Assembly: GCF_024679095.1 (NCBI RefSeq)
Contig: NC_066562.1
Location: 6,051,176 to 6,115,175, forward strand
Reading direction: 5' to 3'
Length of the DNA stretch: 64,000 nucleotides
From: Eriocheir sinensis
Taxonomy: Eukaryota > Arthropoda > Malacostraca > Decapoda > Varunidae
The notes beneath the pieces are model-generated. The model was not told the DNA's origin. It made no database searches and worked only from the letters and a program-made list of their open reading frames with translations. How positions within the stretch are numbered: position 1 is the first letter of the stretch; each line of letters begins with the position of its first letter. The position numbers and the translations under genes are program-made. This document shows positions 32,549-43,330 of the stretch, in pieces.

Positions 32549-32656
32549 AGGGCTGTATTGCAAATCGAATCCGAGAAATATTGGATTCCTACAAAATTCG
32601 GGATGAGTAACTATAGGGATTCAAAACTTCTCGGATTCGTCTTGCAATACGGGCCA
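32549..32656. mobile_element. short palindromic MITE, about 108 bp
   Basis: Left GGGCTGTATTGCAAATCGAA and right TTCGTCTTGCAATACGGGCC are inverted repeats, and the GATTC/GAATCC motifs continue inward. No ORF. Confidence 0.65.
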
Positions 32657-33154
32657 TAGACGGAGGATTATATATATATGTATAGGAGGGCTTGGGAAGA
32701 CGTGTATTGTGACTATGGAAAAAAGGAGACTGTGGATATATGTCTGGTACTAAAAGGAGGGTGAATGTAAGCTAAGGAGAATATATTATGATTCGAACTA
32801 CAAGAAAAATTGATGGGGGTGGGGCTTGGGAGGGGAGGGGGGACGGCAATAGCTTCTTCGTAACTTTATTTATTTTATTTTTTTGTTTATTTTTTCTCCA
32901 GTGTGAGAGGGTGTGGAATCATAGAGTGTAAGGCAGAAGAGTGACTTTTTTGTTGTTTTTTCTTTCTATTTATTAATTTTTTTCTGGTATTTGTGTCCCT
33001 AAAATGTGTAGTGGAGTGGGAGTACCCGTGAGTGGGCATGACGGTGGTGAGGGCGTGCCGGTGGAGTGGGGAGCATAGTGAATAGGAGTGGGAGAGGGAG
33101 TGAGTGAGGACTATATAGTAAAATAGTGTGAGTGGGAAGTGCCAGGCAAGGATG

Positions 33155-33525
<371 letters not shown>

Positions 33526-33529
33526 ATGG

Positions 33530-33895
33530 ATGACTCTTAGGGTCCGCTCACCTTTAAGTATAGGACACCCATGACCCTTATTGACCTCATAGCATGCATA
33601 CCATCACCACCACCACCACTACCGCCACCACCCGAGCCTCGTCAGGGGGTGTTTCAGAGTGGCGTCCACCCCCCCGGTACAAACTTAGACACTTTTTTGG
33701 GGGGTGGCGTCGGTGGGTGTGGCCTTGCCCGGGAACGCATTTCATTTTTTTAGCTATTGTACTATTTATGATGTTTTGAGGAACTTTGTGTGGTACAGTT
33801 TCATTGTAATTTGTATGATATGTAAATAGACTGTGTACTTTTGTAGTGGTGTGTATTATTGATGGAAACCTTGCTGGGTCTGATGTCAAGATTAT

Positions 33896-33929
<34 letters not shown>

Positions 33930-34140
33930 AGAGGAGATTACTGATAGTGAAGTGAGAGGAAAAGAAAGATCATCATGTAAAATTCCGAGTTATATGAAGA
34001 GTGCTAGAAGAGATAAGGGAAACTAAGGATGGTAAACAAAAAGAAGAAGAAAAGATGTTAGAAGGGACAGCAAAAAAGGAAAGAAAAAATGAATGTAGAA
34101 TTTCTAGTTATATGAAGAGTTACCCTCATCCACCTGTTGA
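33530..34140. other. intergenic, no gene seen
   Basis: Contains a (GA)n tract at about 33898-33927 and GAA-rich sequence. The short open frames lack coding character. Confidence 0.4.
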
Positions 34141-34147
34141 CACTATT

Positions 34148-34149
34148 AC

Positions 34150-34198
<49 letters not shown>

Positions 34199-34325
34199 GT
34201 TATTATTATTATTATTATTATTTTTTTCATTAAGGGAGGCAGCTCAAGGGCACGTAACAAAAAAATTAGCCTTCAACAAAAGCAACGAGAACAATAGGTC
34301 AAAAGAGAGGTCAATTTCAGGACTA
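34148..34325. repeat. (ATT)n microsatellite joined to a family A repeat
   Basis: About 78 bases of ATT repeats run into TTCATTAAGGGAGGCAGCTC and the rest of a family A copy, ending AGAGAGGTCAATTTCAGG. A similar T-rich lead precedes the family A copies at 14853 and 60005. Confidence 0.75.
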
Positions 34326-34542
34326 TTTTCATTTTATTTATTCATTTTATATATTACTATTTTCTCTATTCACACACAAAAAATGTCAGTATATGAATCA
34401 TTCAGTGCTCAGTTATCAAGGAAGGTGATTCTCTTATCTTTTATCTATTGTAATTTTTCACATTTTTAATTATTTTGCTTTTTATTACTTATTTTATTAC
34501 GGAAAAGACATGTCAGTATATAAACCATTCAGTGCCTAGTTA

Positions 34543-34765
34543 TTAACCCGGTAGCTGCGGGGATCATGTTTCTCAAAGGTCCCTCTAAGCGAGAAAAATG
34601 AGAAAAAATCATCACTCATGCAAACCATTCCATAATATATATCAGCGCATTTGTGATCAGTTTATGCATCATCTATTTTTTTGGGTTTATATCATGGCAA
34701 AAATTTGGCCCGTCGCTGGTACATGGTAAAGCCACAAATTTGGCCCGTCGCTGCTACCAGGTTAA
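34543..34765. mobile_element. TTAA-flanked MITE, family C, full copy
   Basis: 223 bp from TTAACCCGGTAGCTGCGG to GCTGCTACCAGGTTAA. Interior with GAGAAAAATGAGAAAAAATC and TTGTGATCAGTTTATGCATC. Ends are inverted repeats of about 17 bases. Confidence 0.88.
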
Positions 34766-34784
34766 GTGAATCTAAGGTCGGTAT

Positions 34785-35310
34785 CATGAGACATACTCGC
34801 TTCTCACATCAGTATTTCTAAAGGTCAAAGAGGGGATCAGTTGAGCTCTAATAAGTGTTTCTTTAAGTTCACGGTACAGAAGAAGGGTCACACTACCACC
34901 AGGGCCATAAAACTACTACTGGAAATGCCCAAAACTCCTACGAAAGCCTTGTCAAATATGTGTTTCTTTAGGTTCACAGCACAGAAGAAGGGTCATACTA
35001 CCACCATGGTCATAAAACTACTCCTGGAAATGCCCAAAACTCCTACGAAAGCCTTGTCAAATATGTGTTTCTTTAGGTTCACAGCACAGAAGAAGGGTCA
35101 CACTACCACCAGGGTCATAAAACTACTCCTGGAAATGCCCAAAACTCCTACGAAAGCCTTGTCAAATATGTGCTTCTTTAGGTTCACAGCACAGAAGAAG
35201 GGTCATACTACCACCAGGGCCATAAAACTACTCCTGGAAATGCCCAAAACTCCTACGAAAGCCTTGTCAAATATGTGTACTTGGGCGGCAAAATGTTTAG
35301 TAATACTGCC
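34785..35310. repeat. family D repeat, inverted, with four tandem 120-bp copies
   Basis: TTCACAGCACAGAAGAAGGG, CATAAAACTACTCCTGGAAA and CCTACGAAAGCCTTGTCAAA recur four times. The outer parts (CTTCTCACATCAG...) match the ends of the single-copy D elements in reverse orientation. The 157-codon open frame is periodic, a consequence of the amplification. Confidence 0.85.
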
Positions 35311-35314
35311 TTAA

Positions 35315-36220
35315 ATCGTGGGTTACTAAAAAATATTATCAGGGAATTGAACAGCAAATATCAGTGAATGGAACTCCCTACACCCCTGTCCACTCCCTCA
35401 CCTTCCAATGCAAGTGAAAGTGGAAATGATGACTCTGACAAAATTATGCAATGGTAAGTACTTCAATCAATGGTCACCTCTAATCTTACATGATCGTCTG
35501 TATTCTGGTGTTCCTGTCTTTTCACTCCACGGTCAATCCCTTCTGAGCACTAATACAGCGCTCCTTCTCTTCACATATCTCAATTCTTTCATATGATCGT
35601 CTCTTATTTTTCTTCCTTTCTTTTTACTATCACTAATCTATCACTTCACATAACTTAACCAATTCAAATATCACAACCATTTATTTTTCCATTCATTCAT
35701 AGATACAGATAGATATACTCATTATGGAAATTTGAATATTGTATGTATATAGATGGATAGATGTAGTCATTATGGAAAATTGAATATCTATATGTATGTA
35801 TATAGACTGATCGATAGATAGATAGATAAATATACTCTGGGAAATTGAATCTCCCGCCAAACATTCATTAAAATTCAATTACCTGAAAACACTTGTGCTC
35901 CACATTGGCGAATACGGGCACACACACACCAATATTAAAAAAAAGATAGACGCGCTTATATCTTACATAAAACCTAAATGCTTACGACAGTGGAAGTGGA
36001 GTGAAAAGAAAAGTGTATTAGTGGAAAACAGCAAAAAGGCATAGAAAAGCAAAATCAGGAAAATAACAGACAAACACCTAAGTTCAGGGTGAAGTGTATA
36101 AGAGCGCACTGTGAAGCAACTAAGTGTATGTTGTAAAGTGTAAAAGTGTGGAGGTCAGAAGAAGAAGAAGAAGAAGTTTAGGCTGACTCGAATGTCCAAT
36201 GTTTACAATTAAAAGTCAAA
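35315..36220. other. TOLLIP upstream region
   Basis: AT-rich with a GATA-type repeat at about 35700-35830 and an (AAG)n run at about 36161-36175. No TATA box or other strong core promoter element could be pinned to the TOLLIP start; part of the last few hundred bases should be 5' UTR. Confidence 0.4.
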
Positions 36221-39200
36221 ATGGCCGCGTCCGAGGAAGGCGGCAGCAAGGTGGAGCAATGGAGGAAGCAGGTAGGTGGGTCTGCGGGGGCGGGACGGCG
36301 GGGGCGTGGACATGGACGTTAATAAAGGCATGGAGGATACAATTACACACAGCTGGAGGGTAATGGGAGGGCGGGGGAGAGTGAGTTTTCACGTTCGTTT
36401 TCTATACGTTTACCACAACACAATATTTGCCTCGATTATTTCTTTTCTCGTTCATTTCCTATCAAAGTAAACAAAGATATGGGCTAAAAAATCTTAAATT
36501 CGTATTCCAGGCCAAAGATTAGTGGTCAGGGAGGGCGCGGGAGGATGATAAGTATTTCCTGTTCCTCTATAATCTACCACAGCATAATTATGATAAAAAT
36601 TTAGCTAGATTCCTTTTTCTCGTTCATTTCCTTATTAAACAACCAAAAACATGGGTTCAAAAGTCTTAAATTCGTGTTCAAGGGCAAACATTATCGGGCA
36701 GGCGCGGGTCACAAGGCGATGAGTCAGTGCGTCAGGTGTTGCGTTACCAATACGTCAGGCAGGTGTTGTCCGGGCGTGCCCTCCTACCTGAGGCCAGCAG
36801 TGCCGCCGCCCGCCGCACACTCGCGCAGTGCCAGTGTTAACAGTGATAGGTGGGCGTGCCAGCCTGACAGGTGCCCGGGGAGGTGCGGGAAGGGTCACTG
36901 CCACGGGTGCTGTGGCGTGACGCAGCAGCACGAGAGGGGCCACACAGCCGCGGGAGATACCAAACAAGTGCTGGGGATAATCTGTACGAAAGGGACAAGT
37001 GTTATTCCCCGCCCCAGCCCCAGCCAGTGTTGATCCCTGCTGTGTGTTGGGTCTGAGGTGCTGGCACAGGATGGCGTGTGGCCGTGGGGGGTGTTGAGAA
37101 GGGTGGGAGGAGTGCTGTTGCAAAGGCGATTCAGCTCATTCAAGTGCGGTGTGTGTCATAGATAAGTGGCCTTCCTGACATCCACTTCAAGATGGTACCA
37201 AACCTGTGTGCTGCCACTCCCTGATATCTGAAACAAATGGAATGCCATGTTAACCCAATAGAGCAGTGGTTCCCAAGCTTTTTTTCAGGTGACCCCAATC
37301 ATGCACCTCTAGACATGACTGCGACCCCACTAGTTTAGTTGTATATGTGTTATTATAATATAATAACACCATGTTTGATATTTTGAGGTCTTGGTGACCC
37401 CATGAAAAATGCTTGGGGTCGCAACCCCAGGGTTGGGAAAGGGGGTAATAGAGAGTATTCTATTGCAGATCAAATAATTACCTTTTTCTGCTAAGGATGG
37501 TAACCTGTTGCCATAAAATAGTAACTCATTTCTGTTTTATTAGTTGATCAATCTCATGAACTAATGACAAAAAAATTTCAGGAAAAAGTGTCAACCACTA
37601 GAGTGAGTTGGGTGTAATTCTGAAGCAGCAGCCCGCTGTGTGCGTTTTCTGACACCTGAGCGTTGGCAGTGCTGGAGTGACACTGCTTCAGGGAGCTCTG
37701 GGCACCTTGCGTTGAATTTTTTTAAAAATATGGAGGACTTGCACCTCCTTCACCTCTTCAAGCAATAGATTCACATGATACTTATGATTTAATATTGTGT
37801 TGTCAGGCAGATTTCAGAACATACGGTATAAGTGACAGCCAAGAGCCAGGCCCTTCATTCACAGTGTTACCCCCACGACAGAATCAGGACAATGTTCCCA
37901 CTCTTTATCCCCATCCCAATCCCCATACGCACGGGGCGTGGCAGCATCCACTACGTCCAGAACCACACCGTGCCCCCCAACACCTCTGTGAGTCTGGGAA
38001 GGGACAGCTTGAGGGGGGAGCAAGCCTGTATAGGGTTAGAGGGAGGAGAGAACAGTCATGTGGGAGGAAGGGTAGGGGAGGGGAAGGGGAAGAAAGATAG
38101 TGTTGAGAAAGGGGGGGAAAGCCTGTGTAAGGTGAATGGGAGAGGATGGAGTGTGGGGTGAAGGGGAGGGGAGGACAGTCATTTAGGAGGATAGGACAGT
38201 TATGTGAGGGGAGTGGGGAGGGAAGGGGAGGACAGACTGTGTGGGGTGGAGAGGGAAGGACACACCGCATAAGGGAAGAGGGAGGGGAAAACAGTCATAT
38301 GGGGGAAGGGGAGAGGAGGAGAAATTTTATCACAAATGTTACTAGACTTCTGAATTTCCTTTAGTAGTGGTTCATAGTTCCTGATTCTTCCCTCTTTTCC
38401 TGCATGGTTTCTCTGAGGAAGTATCATGTCCGGGAGAGGCCATCCTGTACTTTAGCTGGGAAACAACAATGATTAAAAAATGAATGGACAAATAAATGAT
38501 AAAAAGTAATTCCACTGACCAGCATCCATCTCCTTCGCAGGTTATGCTGGGCACGCTGCCGAACGACTTCCTGCGCATGCCCCAGGTGCCGCAGAACCAG
38601 GAGGAGGCTGACCACGCTGCAGCACTCCACCTACAGCACCAGATGTTGGCACAGACACCGCAGCAGGCCGTGGGCAGGCTGCAGGTTAGACTCGGGAGTG
38701 CTTGTGGGTGGTACTTATTCTTTTAAATATTTTTAGGGTTCATGGTCTGTGGTGGGTAGTACTTCAATGTTATGCTTGTGTGATTTACAGCCGTCCCTCA
38801 AATAGTACCGTTTCCGATAGTTCGGTTTCTGTTTTATACGGATTGTCATGGAAGATCTTTAGGGTTTTTAAATTTCCAGCTCATTGGGATATTTAAAAAT
38901 CCTTAAAAATCTTCTTAGAAAATCCACATAAAACCAAAACCGAACTATTGGAAACCGTACTATTTGAGGGACGACTGTATTCTGTGGTGGTGGGGTCAAG
39001 TGTTTTACCTATTTACCTGTGTGTGCGTCTGTTTGTGTGTGTGTGTGTGTAGTGCCACAGCCCCTTCACCCATCAGTTTTTGGTGTCGTTGCAGATGACG
39101 GTCGTGTCGGCAGTGCTCAACAAGAACTACGGCATGACGCGCATGGACCCGTACGTGCGTGTGAGGCTCGGCCACTACGTGTACGAGACGCAGACTGACA

Positions 39201-42200
39201 CCAACGGGGCCAAGACGCCTCGATGGAACAAAGTTTTCCACGTGTGAGTCAATCTGTCTCACTGTTACTGTAAAACTCGAAAGGTTGTTGGCGTTTCTTC
39301 ACACTTCTTTAGGATCAGATTATCAAATGCCTTCATCAGTTTTTATTTGACAGTAATCAGTTTGTTACACCTCAGTTCAAATTTCGTGTATACAATTTTT
39401 CTTGATACGTCGATTAGTTTGAATGATGAATTTAAATGGTGTGTATAAATGACTTAACTGTTTAAATTAATCTTTACTTTAACATTAGTTCATTTGTTAT
39501 ATCATTTCAAATTTACCAAATACTCTTTTCTTGATGTGACAACTAATTTGAATGCAGCGTACAAATTGGCGAGTACACACAAAGATGAGGAAAGATTAAC
39601 CTGGTAGCAGCGGGGATCATGTTCCTTAATGGTCCCTCTAAGCGAGAAAAATGAGAAAAAATTACCCCTCACACAAACCACATCATAATATATATCAAAG
39701 CATTTGTGATCAGATTATGCATCATCTATTTTGGGGGGTTTATATCATGACACAAATTTGACCCGTTGCTGGTACACAGTAAAGCCACAAATTTGGCCCG
39801 TCGCTGCTACCGGGTTAAAGGAAGGGAATCTATTAACATTAGAGATGAGGAAGAGTCTTACTAATGCTAAACCAGCTGATAAACAATATGGAAAAGTATA
39901 CATAAGAGATCTGATCGTGTAGTCTCCCCTCCCTCTCAGTTACCAGTTCCCGAAAGGCGTCAACACCATCCACATTGAGATCTATGATGAGCGGACGCTG
40001 ACGGATGACGAGCTGATTGCCTGGGTGAACCTGCCCATCCCAGAGACAATATTCCAGGTAAAATGAAGAAATAATAGAAAAATGAATAAAAAGTTTAACC
40101 CGTCTGCTGCGATTGGCACGGATTTCGCCTTCACTGGTAGCCTTGTAACATATACTCCCAGGTCTTTCTCTGCCTCTGTGGTGGATAGTGGAGTGTTTCC
40201 CATGTGATATTGGTATGCTGGATATCCCCTCCCAAGATGCAGGACTTTACATTTTTCTTCATTGAATTGTAGCAGCCACTTTTTGTTCCATTCCTGTAGC
40301 TTGGTGATGCCTTCTTGTAGGAAATCCACAGTTAAGGGTTTAAGAAGAGTGTAGAATATGACAAATGTTATCGAGTTTTTTTCGGAATAGGTAATAATTC
40401 TCTTTTTCCGTCACCTTTGGCAGGGAGAGACAGTGGACGAGTGGTACAGCCTCTCGGGGAAGTTGGGCGAGGGGCAGGAGGGTACCATCAACATTGTCTT
40501 GTCCTATAGCGTAAGTATATACCGCTCTTGTTCTTGTTCTCATTCTCTCTTTCTCTAGTTTTCTCTCATTTTCTCTTGTTGTCCCTCATTTTCTCTCTTT
40601 TGTTTTCTTTCTCTCTTTATATTATTTTCTGGTACCCTTTTTTACCTTCCTGTTGATTCTCAGTGCAAAGTTAGCCCACTCACTCACTCACACACTCACT
40701 CACTTACTCACTCACTCACTCACTCCTACATACTCATTCTCATTTGCTCATTCACTCACTCACTCACTCACTTACTTCCTCATTCACTCATTTGCTCATT
40801 CACTCACTCACTCACTCAATCAATCACTTACTCATTTCCTCATTCACTCACTCACACACTCACTCACTCACTCACTCACTCACTCACTCACTCACTTACT
40901 CATTCACTCTCATTTGCTCACTCACTCACTCACCCATTTAATCACTCACTCACTCACTCACAAGGGAGATGGATCACGTTTACTCTCTGCCGCAGAACTC
41001 ACCCGCGCTCCCCCACACCTACGGCCCCGTCATGATGATGTCACCCTATGCCTACCCTGAGTACGCCCGGGTGCCTGTTTACACCCTCCCGCCCTCACAC
41101 CACCCGCCCACCGCCACGCCCTCACCCACACGGCCCATTTCCGAAGAGGACTTGAAGCAGGTGAGTGTTTATTTTATTTTATTTTTTTATTTTCTTTACA
41201 GTAAAGGAAGGAGCTCAAGGGCAAGAAAGCAGTGGAAAAAAGCCGCTAATCAATGCTCCTATGTAAAGAAGAAGAAATGCTCCAATGTAAAGAAGAGTAA
41301 AGAGGAGTGGTCGAAAGAGACGTCAATTTCGGGAGGAGAGATATGTCCTGATACCCTGGTGGTGTTTTGGGTCAGAGCAGTGTAACAAAAGTATATTGGT
41401 AGTGTTTTGAGGGAGCACAATTTGAACACCTTTATTGGCAGTCAAGGTTATATGCTTTAAATTTTGGTATTACAGGATAACAATATGGAAGGAAAAAGTA
41501 GAGAAAAAAACACTATCTTGCCTGACTCCTTCCACTACCTTATGTAACCTCTGTACCTTCTAGAGCAATGTAACAAAAGTCTATTGGTAGTGTTTTGAGG
41601 CAGAAAAATTTGAACACCTTTATTGGCAGTCAAGGTTATATGTTTTAAATTTTGGTATTACAGGATAACAATATGGAAGGAAAAAGTAGAGAAAAAAACA
41701 CTATCTTGCCTGACTCCTTCCACTACCTTATGTAACCTCAGTACCTTCTAGAGCAATGTAACAAAAGTCTCTTGGTAGTGTTTTGATTGAACACCTTTAT
41801 TGGCAGTCAAGGTTATATGCTTTAAATTCTGGTATTACAGGATAAGAATATGGAAGGAAAAAGTAGGGAAAGAAAACACTATCTTACCTGACTCCTTCCA
41901 CTACCTTATGTAACCTCAGTACCTTCTAGAGCAATGTAACAAAAGTCTCTTGGTAGTGTTTTGAGGGAGCACAATTTGAACACCTTTATTGGCAGTCAAG
42001 GTTATATGTTTTAAATTTTGGTATTACAGGATAACGATATGGAAGGAAAAAGTAGAGAAAAAAACACTATCTTGCCTGACTCCTTCCACTACCTTATGTA
42101 ACCTCAGTACCTTCTAGAGCAATGTAACAAAAGTCTATTGGTAGTGTTTTGAGGGAGCACAATTTGAACACCTTTATTGGCAGTCAAGGTTATATGCTTT

Positions 42201-42935
42201 AAATTCTGGTATTACAGGATAACAATATGGAAGGAAAAAGTAGAGAAAGAAAACACTATCTTGCCTGACTCCTTCCACTACCTTATGTAACCTCTGTACC
42301 TTCCTTATGTTGTTAGCTATTATTTACCTTCACTTTTCACTTCCGTATACTTTCTTTGTACTGTGAGCTATTTCAACCCTCGATATTAACCTCTGTGGAC
42401 TTTCCCCGTACCAGCAACTTGTTAATCTCTATACTTTCCTTGTGCCATTAACTTAACCTGTAACTCTGTCTTCTTTCCTTGTGTCGTCAGCTTAACCTTC
42501 TGTAACTGTCTTCTTTCCTTGTTCCATTAGCTTAACTTACTGTGACTCTCTCTTCTTTTCTGTGTCGGCAGCTTAACCTTCTGTAACTCTGTCTTCTTTC
42601 CTTGTTCCATTAGCTTAACTTACTGTGACTCTCTCTTCTTTTCTGTGTCGGCAGCTTAACCTTCTGTAATCTGTCTTCTTCCCTTGTGTTGTCAGCTTAA
42701 CCTTCTGTAACTCTGTCTTCTTCCCTTGTGTTGTCAGCTTAACCTTCTGTAACTCTGTCTTCTTTCCTTGTTCCATTAGCTTAACTTACTGTAATTTTGT
42801 CTTCTTTCCTTGTGCCGTCAGCTCGGAGAAATGTTCCCGTCGGTGGAGCCGGAGGTGGTCAAGTCTGTGCTGGAGGCGTCGAGGGGAGACAAGGAGAAGG
42901 CGATCAACTCCCTTCTTCAGATGCAGGATTTGTGA
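36221..42935 (+). CDS. TOLLIP: TOLLIP, Toll-interacting protein (7 exons)
   Basis: Endosomal adaptor that binds TOM1, phosphoinositides and ubiquitin, and restrains Toll/IL-1 signalling. Exons: 36221-36271, 38541-38684, 39095-39243, 39940-40057, 40424-40510, 40996-41160, 42822-42935. All are GT-AG with matching phases, giving 828 nt and 275 residues (human 274). The N-terminal TOM1-binding region has [11 protein letters not shown]. The C2 domain (about 66-180) has [30 protein letters not shown] and [15 protein letters not shown], then [13 protein letters not shown] Pro-rich linker with [15 protein letters not shown] follows, then the CUE domain (about 230-275) with the MFP motif and a dileucine in AINSLLQM. 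The start is the first ATG of [17 protein letters not shown]; its context AAAATGGCC is good. The last exon is preceded by an array of decoy acceptors. No defect seen. Confidence 0.97.
36670..37130. other. GC-rich segment in TOLLIP intron 1
   Basis: CpG-richer than its surroundings, with a Cys-rich open frame of 119 codons and others on the minus strand that match no family I recognise. It could be an alternative TOLLIP leader exon or an enhancer; only its composition supports this. Confidence 0.3.
37264..37445. mobile_element. hAT-type MITE, second copy, 182 bp
   Basis: Begins CAGTGGTTCCCAAGC, ends GGGTTGGGAAAGGGGG, and matches 8791-8991 throughout. Flanks CAATAGAG and TAATAGAG differ at one of eight positions, so this insertion looks older than the first. 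It lies in TOLLIP intron 1. Confidence 0.85.
38015..38330. repeat. G-rich minisatellite in TOLLIP intron 1
   Basis: Recurring [23 protein letters not shown] and AAGGGGAGGGG units. Multiple runs of four or more G on the non-template strand could form G-quadruplexes; untested. Confidence 0.65.
38788..38977. mobile_element. TA-flanked palindromic MITE, 190 bp
   Basis: Left CAGCCGTCCCTCAAATAGTA, right TACTATTTGAGGGACGACTG, flanked by TA. A second copy lies at 47413-47603. The CAGtcGTCCCTCAAATAGTA ends with TA duplication suggest a pogo/Tc1-mariner-type element. TOLLIP intron 2. Confidence 0.85.
39596..39818. mobile_element. TTAA-flanked MITE, family C, full copy in TOLLIP intron 3
   Basis: 223 bp from TTAACCTGGTAGCAGCGG to GCTGCTACCGGGTTAA, the best-preserved inverted ends of the family in the window. 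Confidence 0.88.
40095..40343. mobile_element. TTAA-flanked element, family B, copy 4
   Basis: Begins TTAACCCGTCTGCTGCGATT and ends GTTAAGGGTTTAAG. The minus-strand RT-like fragment is open ([16 protein letters not shown], then [12 protein letters not shown]). It lies in TOLLIP intron 4, 38 bases after the exon 4 donor. Confidence 0.8.
40675..40965. repeat. (CACT)n array abutting TOLLIP exon 6
   Basis: Nearly 300 bases of CACT tetranucleotide repeats with CATT variants. It ends about 30 bases before the exon 6 acceptor (AG at 40995), so it occupies the region where the branch point should lie. Confidence 0.95.
41190..41350. repeat. dispersed repeat family A in TOLLIP intron 6
   Basis: TTTACAGTAAAGGAAGGAGC, CAAGGGCAAG, GCCGCTAATCAATGCTCCTA and AGAGACGTCAATTTCGGG. 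Its T-rich lead ends in ACAG, a possible cryptic acceptor. Confidence 0.65.
41376..42300. repeat. about 185-bp tandem array, 5 copies
   Basis: Units begin near 41376, 41566, 41752, 41932 and 42118 with GCAATGTAACAAAAGTC. Each has TTATTGGCAGTCAAGGTTAT, TGGAAGGAAAAAGTAGAG and CTGACTCCTTCCACTACC. The copies are very similar, so expansion or homogenisation is recent. TOLLIP intron 6. Confidence 0.92.
42440..42821 (+). repeat. 41-bp array of decoy splice acceptors before TOLLIP exon 7
   Basis: Each unit has TCTTCTTTCCTTGTGYYGTCAG or GTTCCATTAG, a pyrimidine tract plus AG, followed by CTTAACCTTCTGTAACT. AGs end at 42490, 42530, 42571, 42613, 42654, 42695, 42737 and 42779, and the real acceptor is at 42821. 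Most units include CTTAAC/CTGTAAC sequences resembling branch points. Confidence 0.9.
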
Positions 42936-42944
42936 GCTGACCCG

Positions 42945-43330
42945 ATGCTTCCTCCTCCTCCTCCACCGCCGCCTCCTCCTCCTCATCCTCCTCCTTCTGG
43001 CCACCACCACAACCACCTCCAATATTACCAAAACTACCAACACCACTTATGTCCTTATCACCACCAACATTACCACTTGGATCAGCACCGTTACTACCAC
43101 CAACACTGCTTACATCACCAACACCACCACCACCACCACCAACACCACCAGTATGCAGATTGCCCCCACCACCAACACCACCAACATCACCACCACCAAT
43201 ACAAATACTAACATCTGTAACACCACTTTGCATCACCACCACAAACACACAGACAGACAGACAGATGGTGTTGACATTGATTTCCACTCTCAAGAATATA
43301 ACAGACATTGCCACTACTTAGAACCACACA
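42945..43330. repeat. (CCT/CAC)-rich 3' UTR of TOLLIP
   Basis: Directly after the stop, CTCCTCCACCGCCGCC is followed by about 300 bases of CAC/CAA triplets. The His- or Pro-rich open frames through it are compositional. Confidence 0.8.

Noticed and set aside
34841..35314. 157-codon open frame with repeated [20 protein letters not shown]
   Set aside because: Pure product of a fourfold 120-bp duplication of repeat D.
36674..37033. Cys-rich 119-codon frame in TOLLIP intron 1
   Set aside because: No recognised family, no splice support, and competing open frames on the other strand in the same GC-rich patch.
42945..43321. His- and Pro-rich frames after TOLLIP
   Set aside because: They translate CAC/CCT triplet repeats in the 3' UTR.
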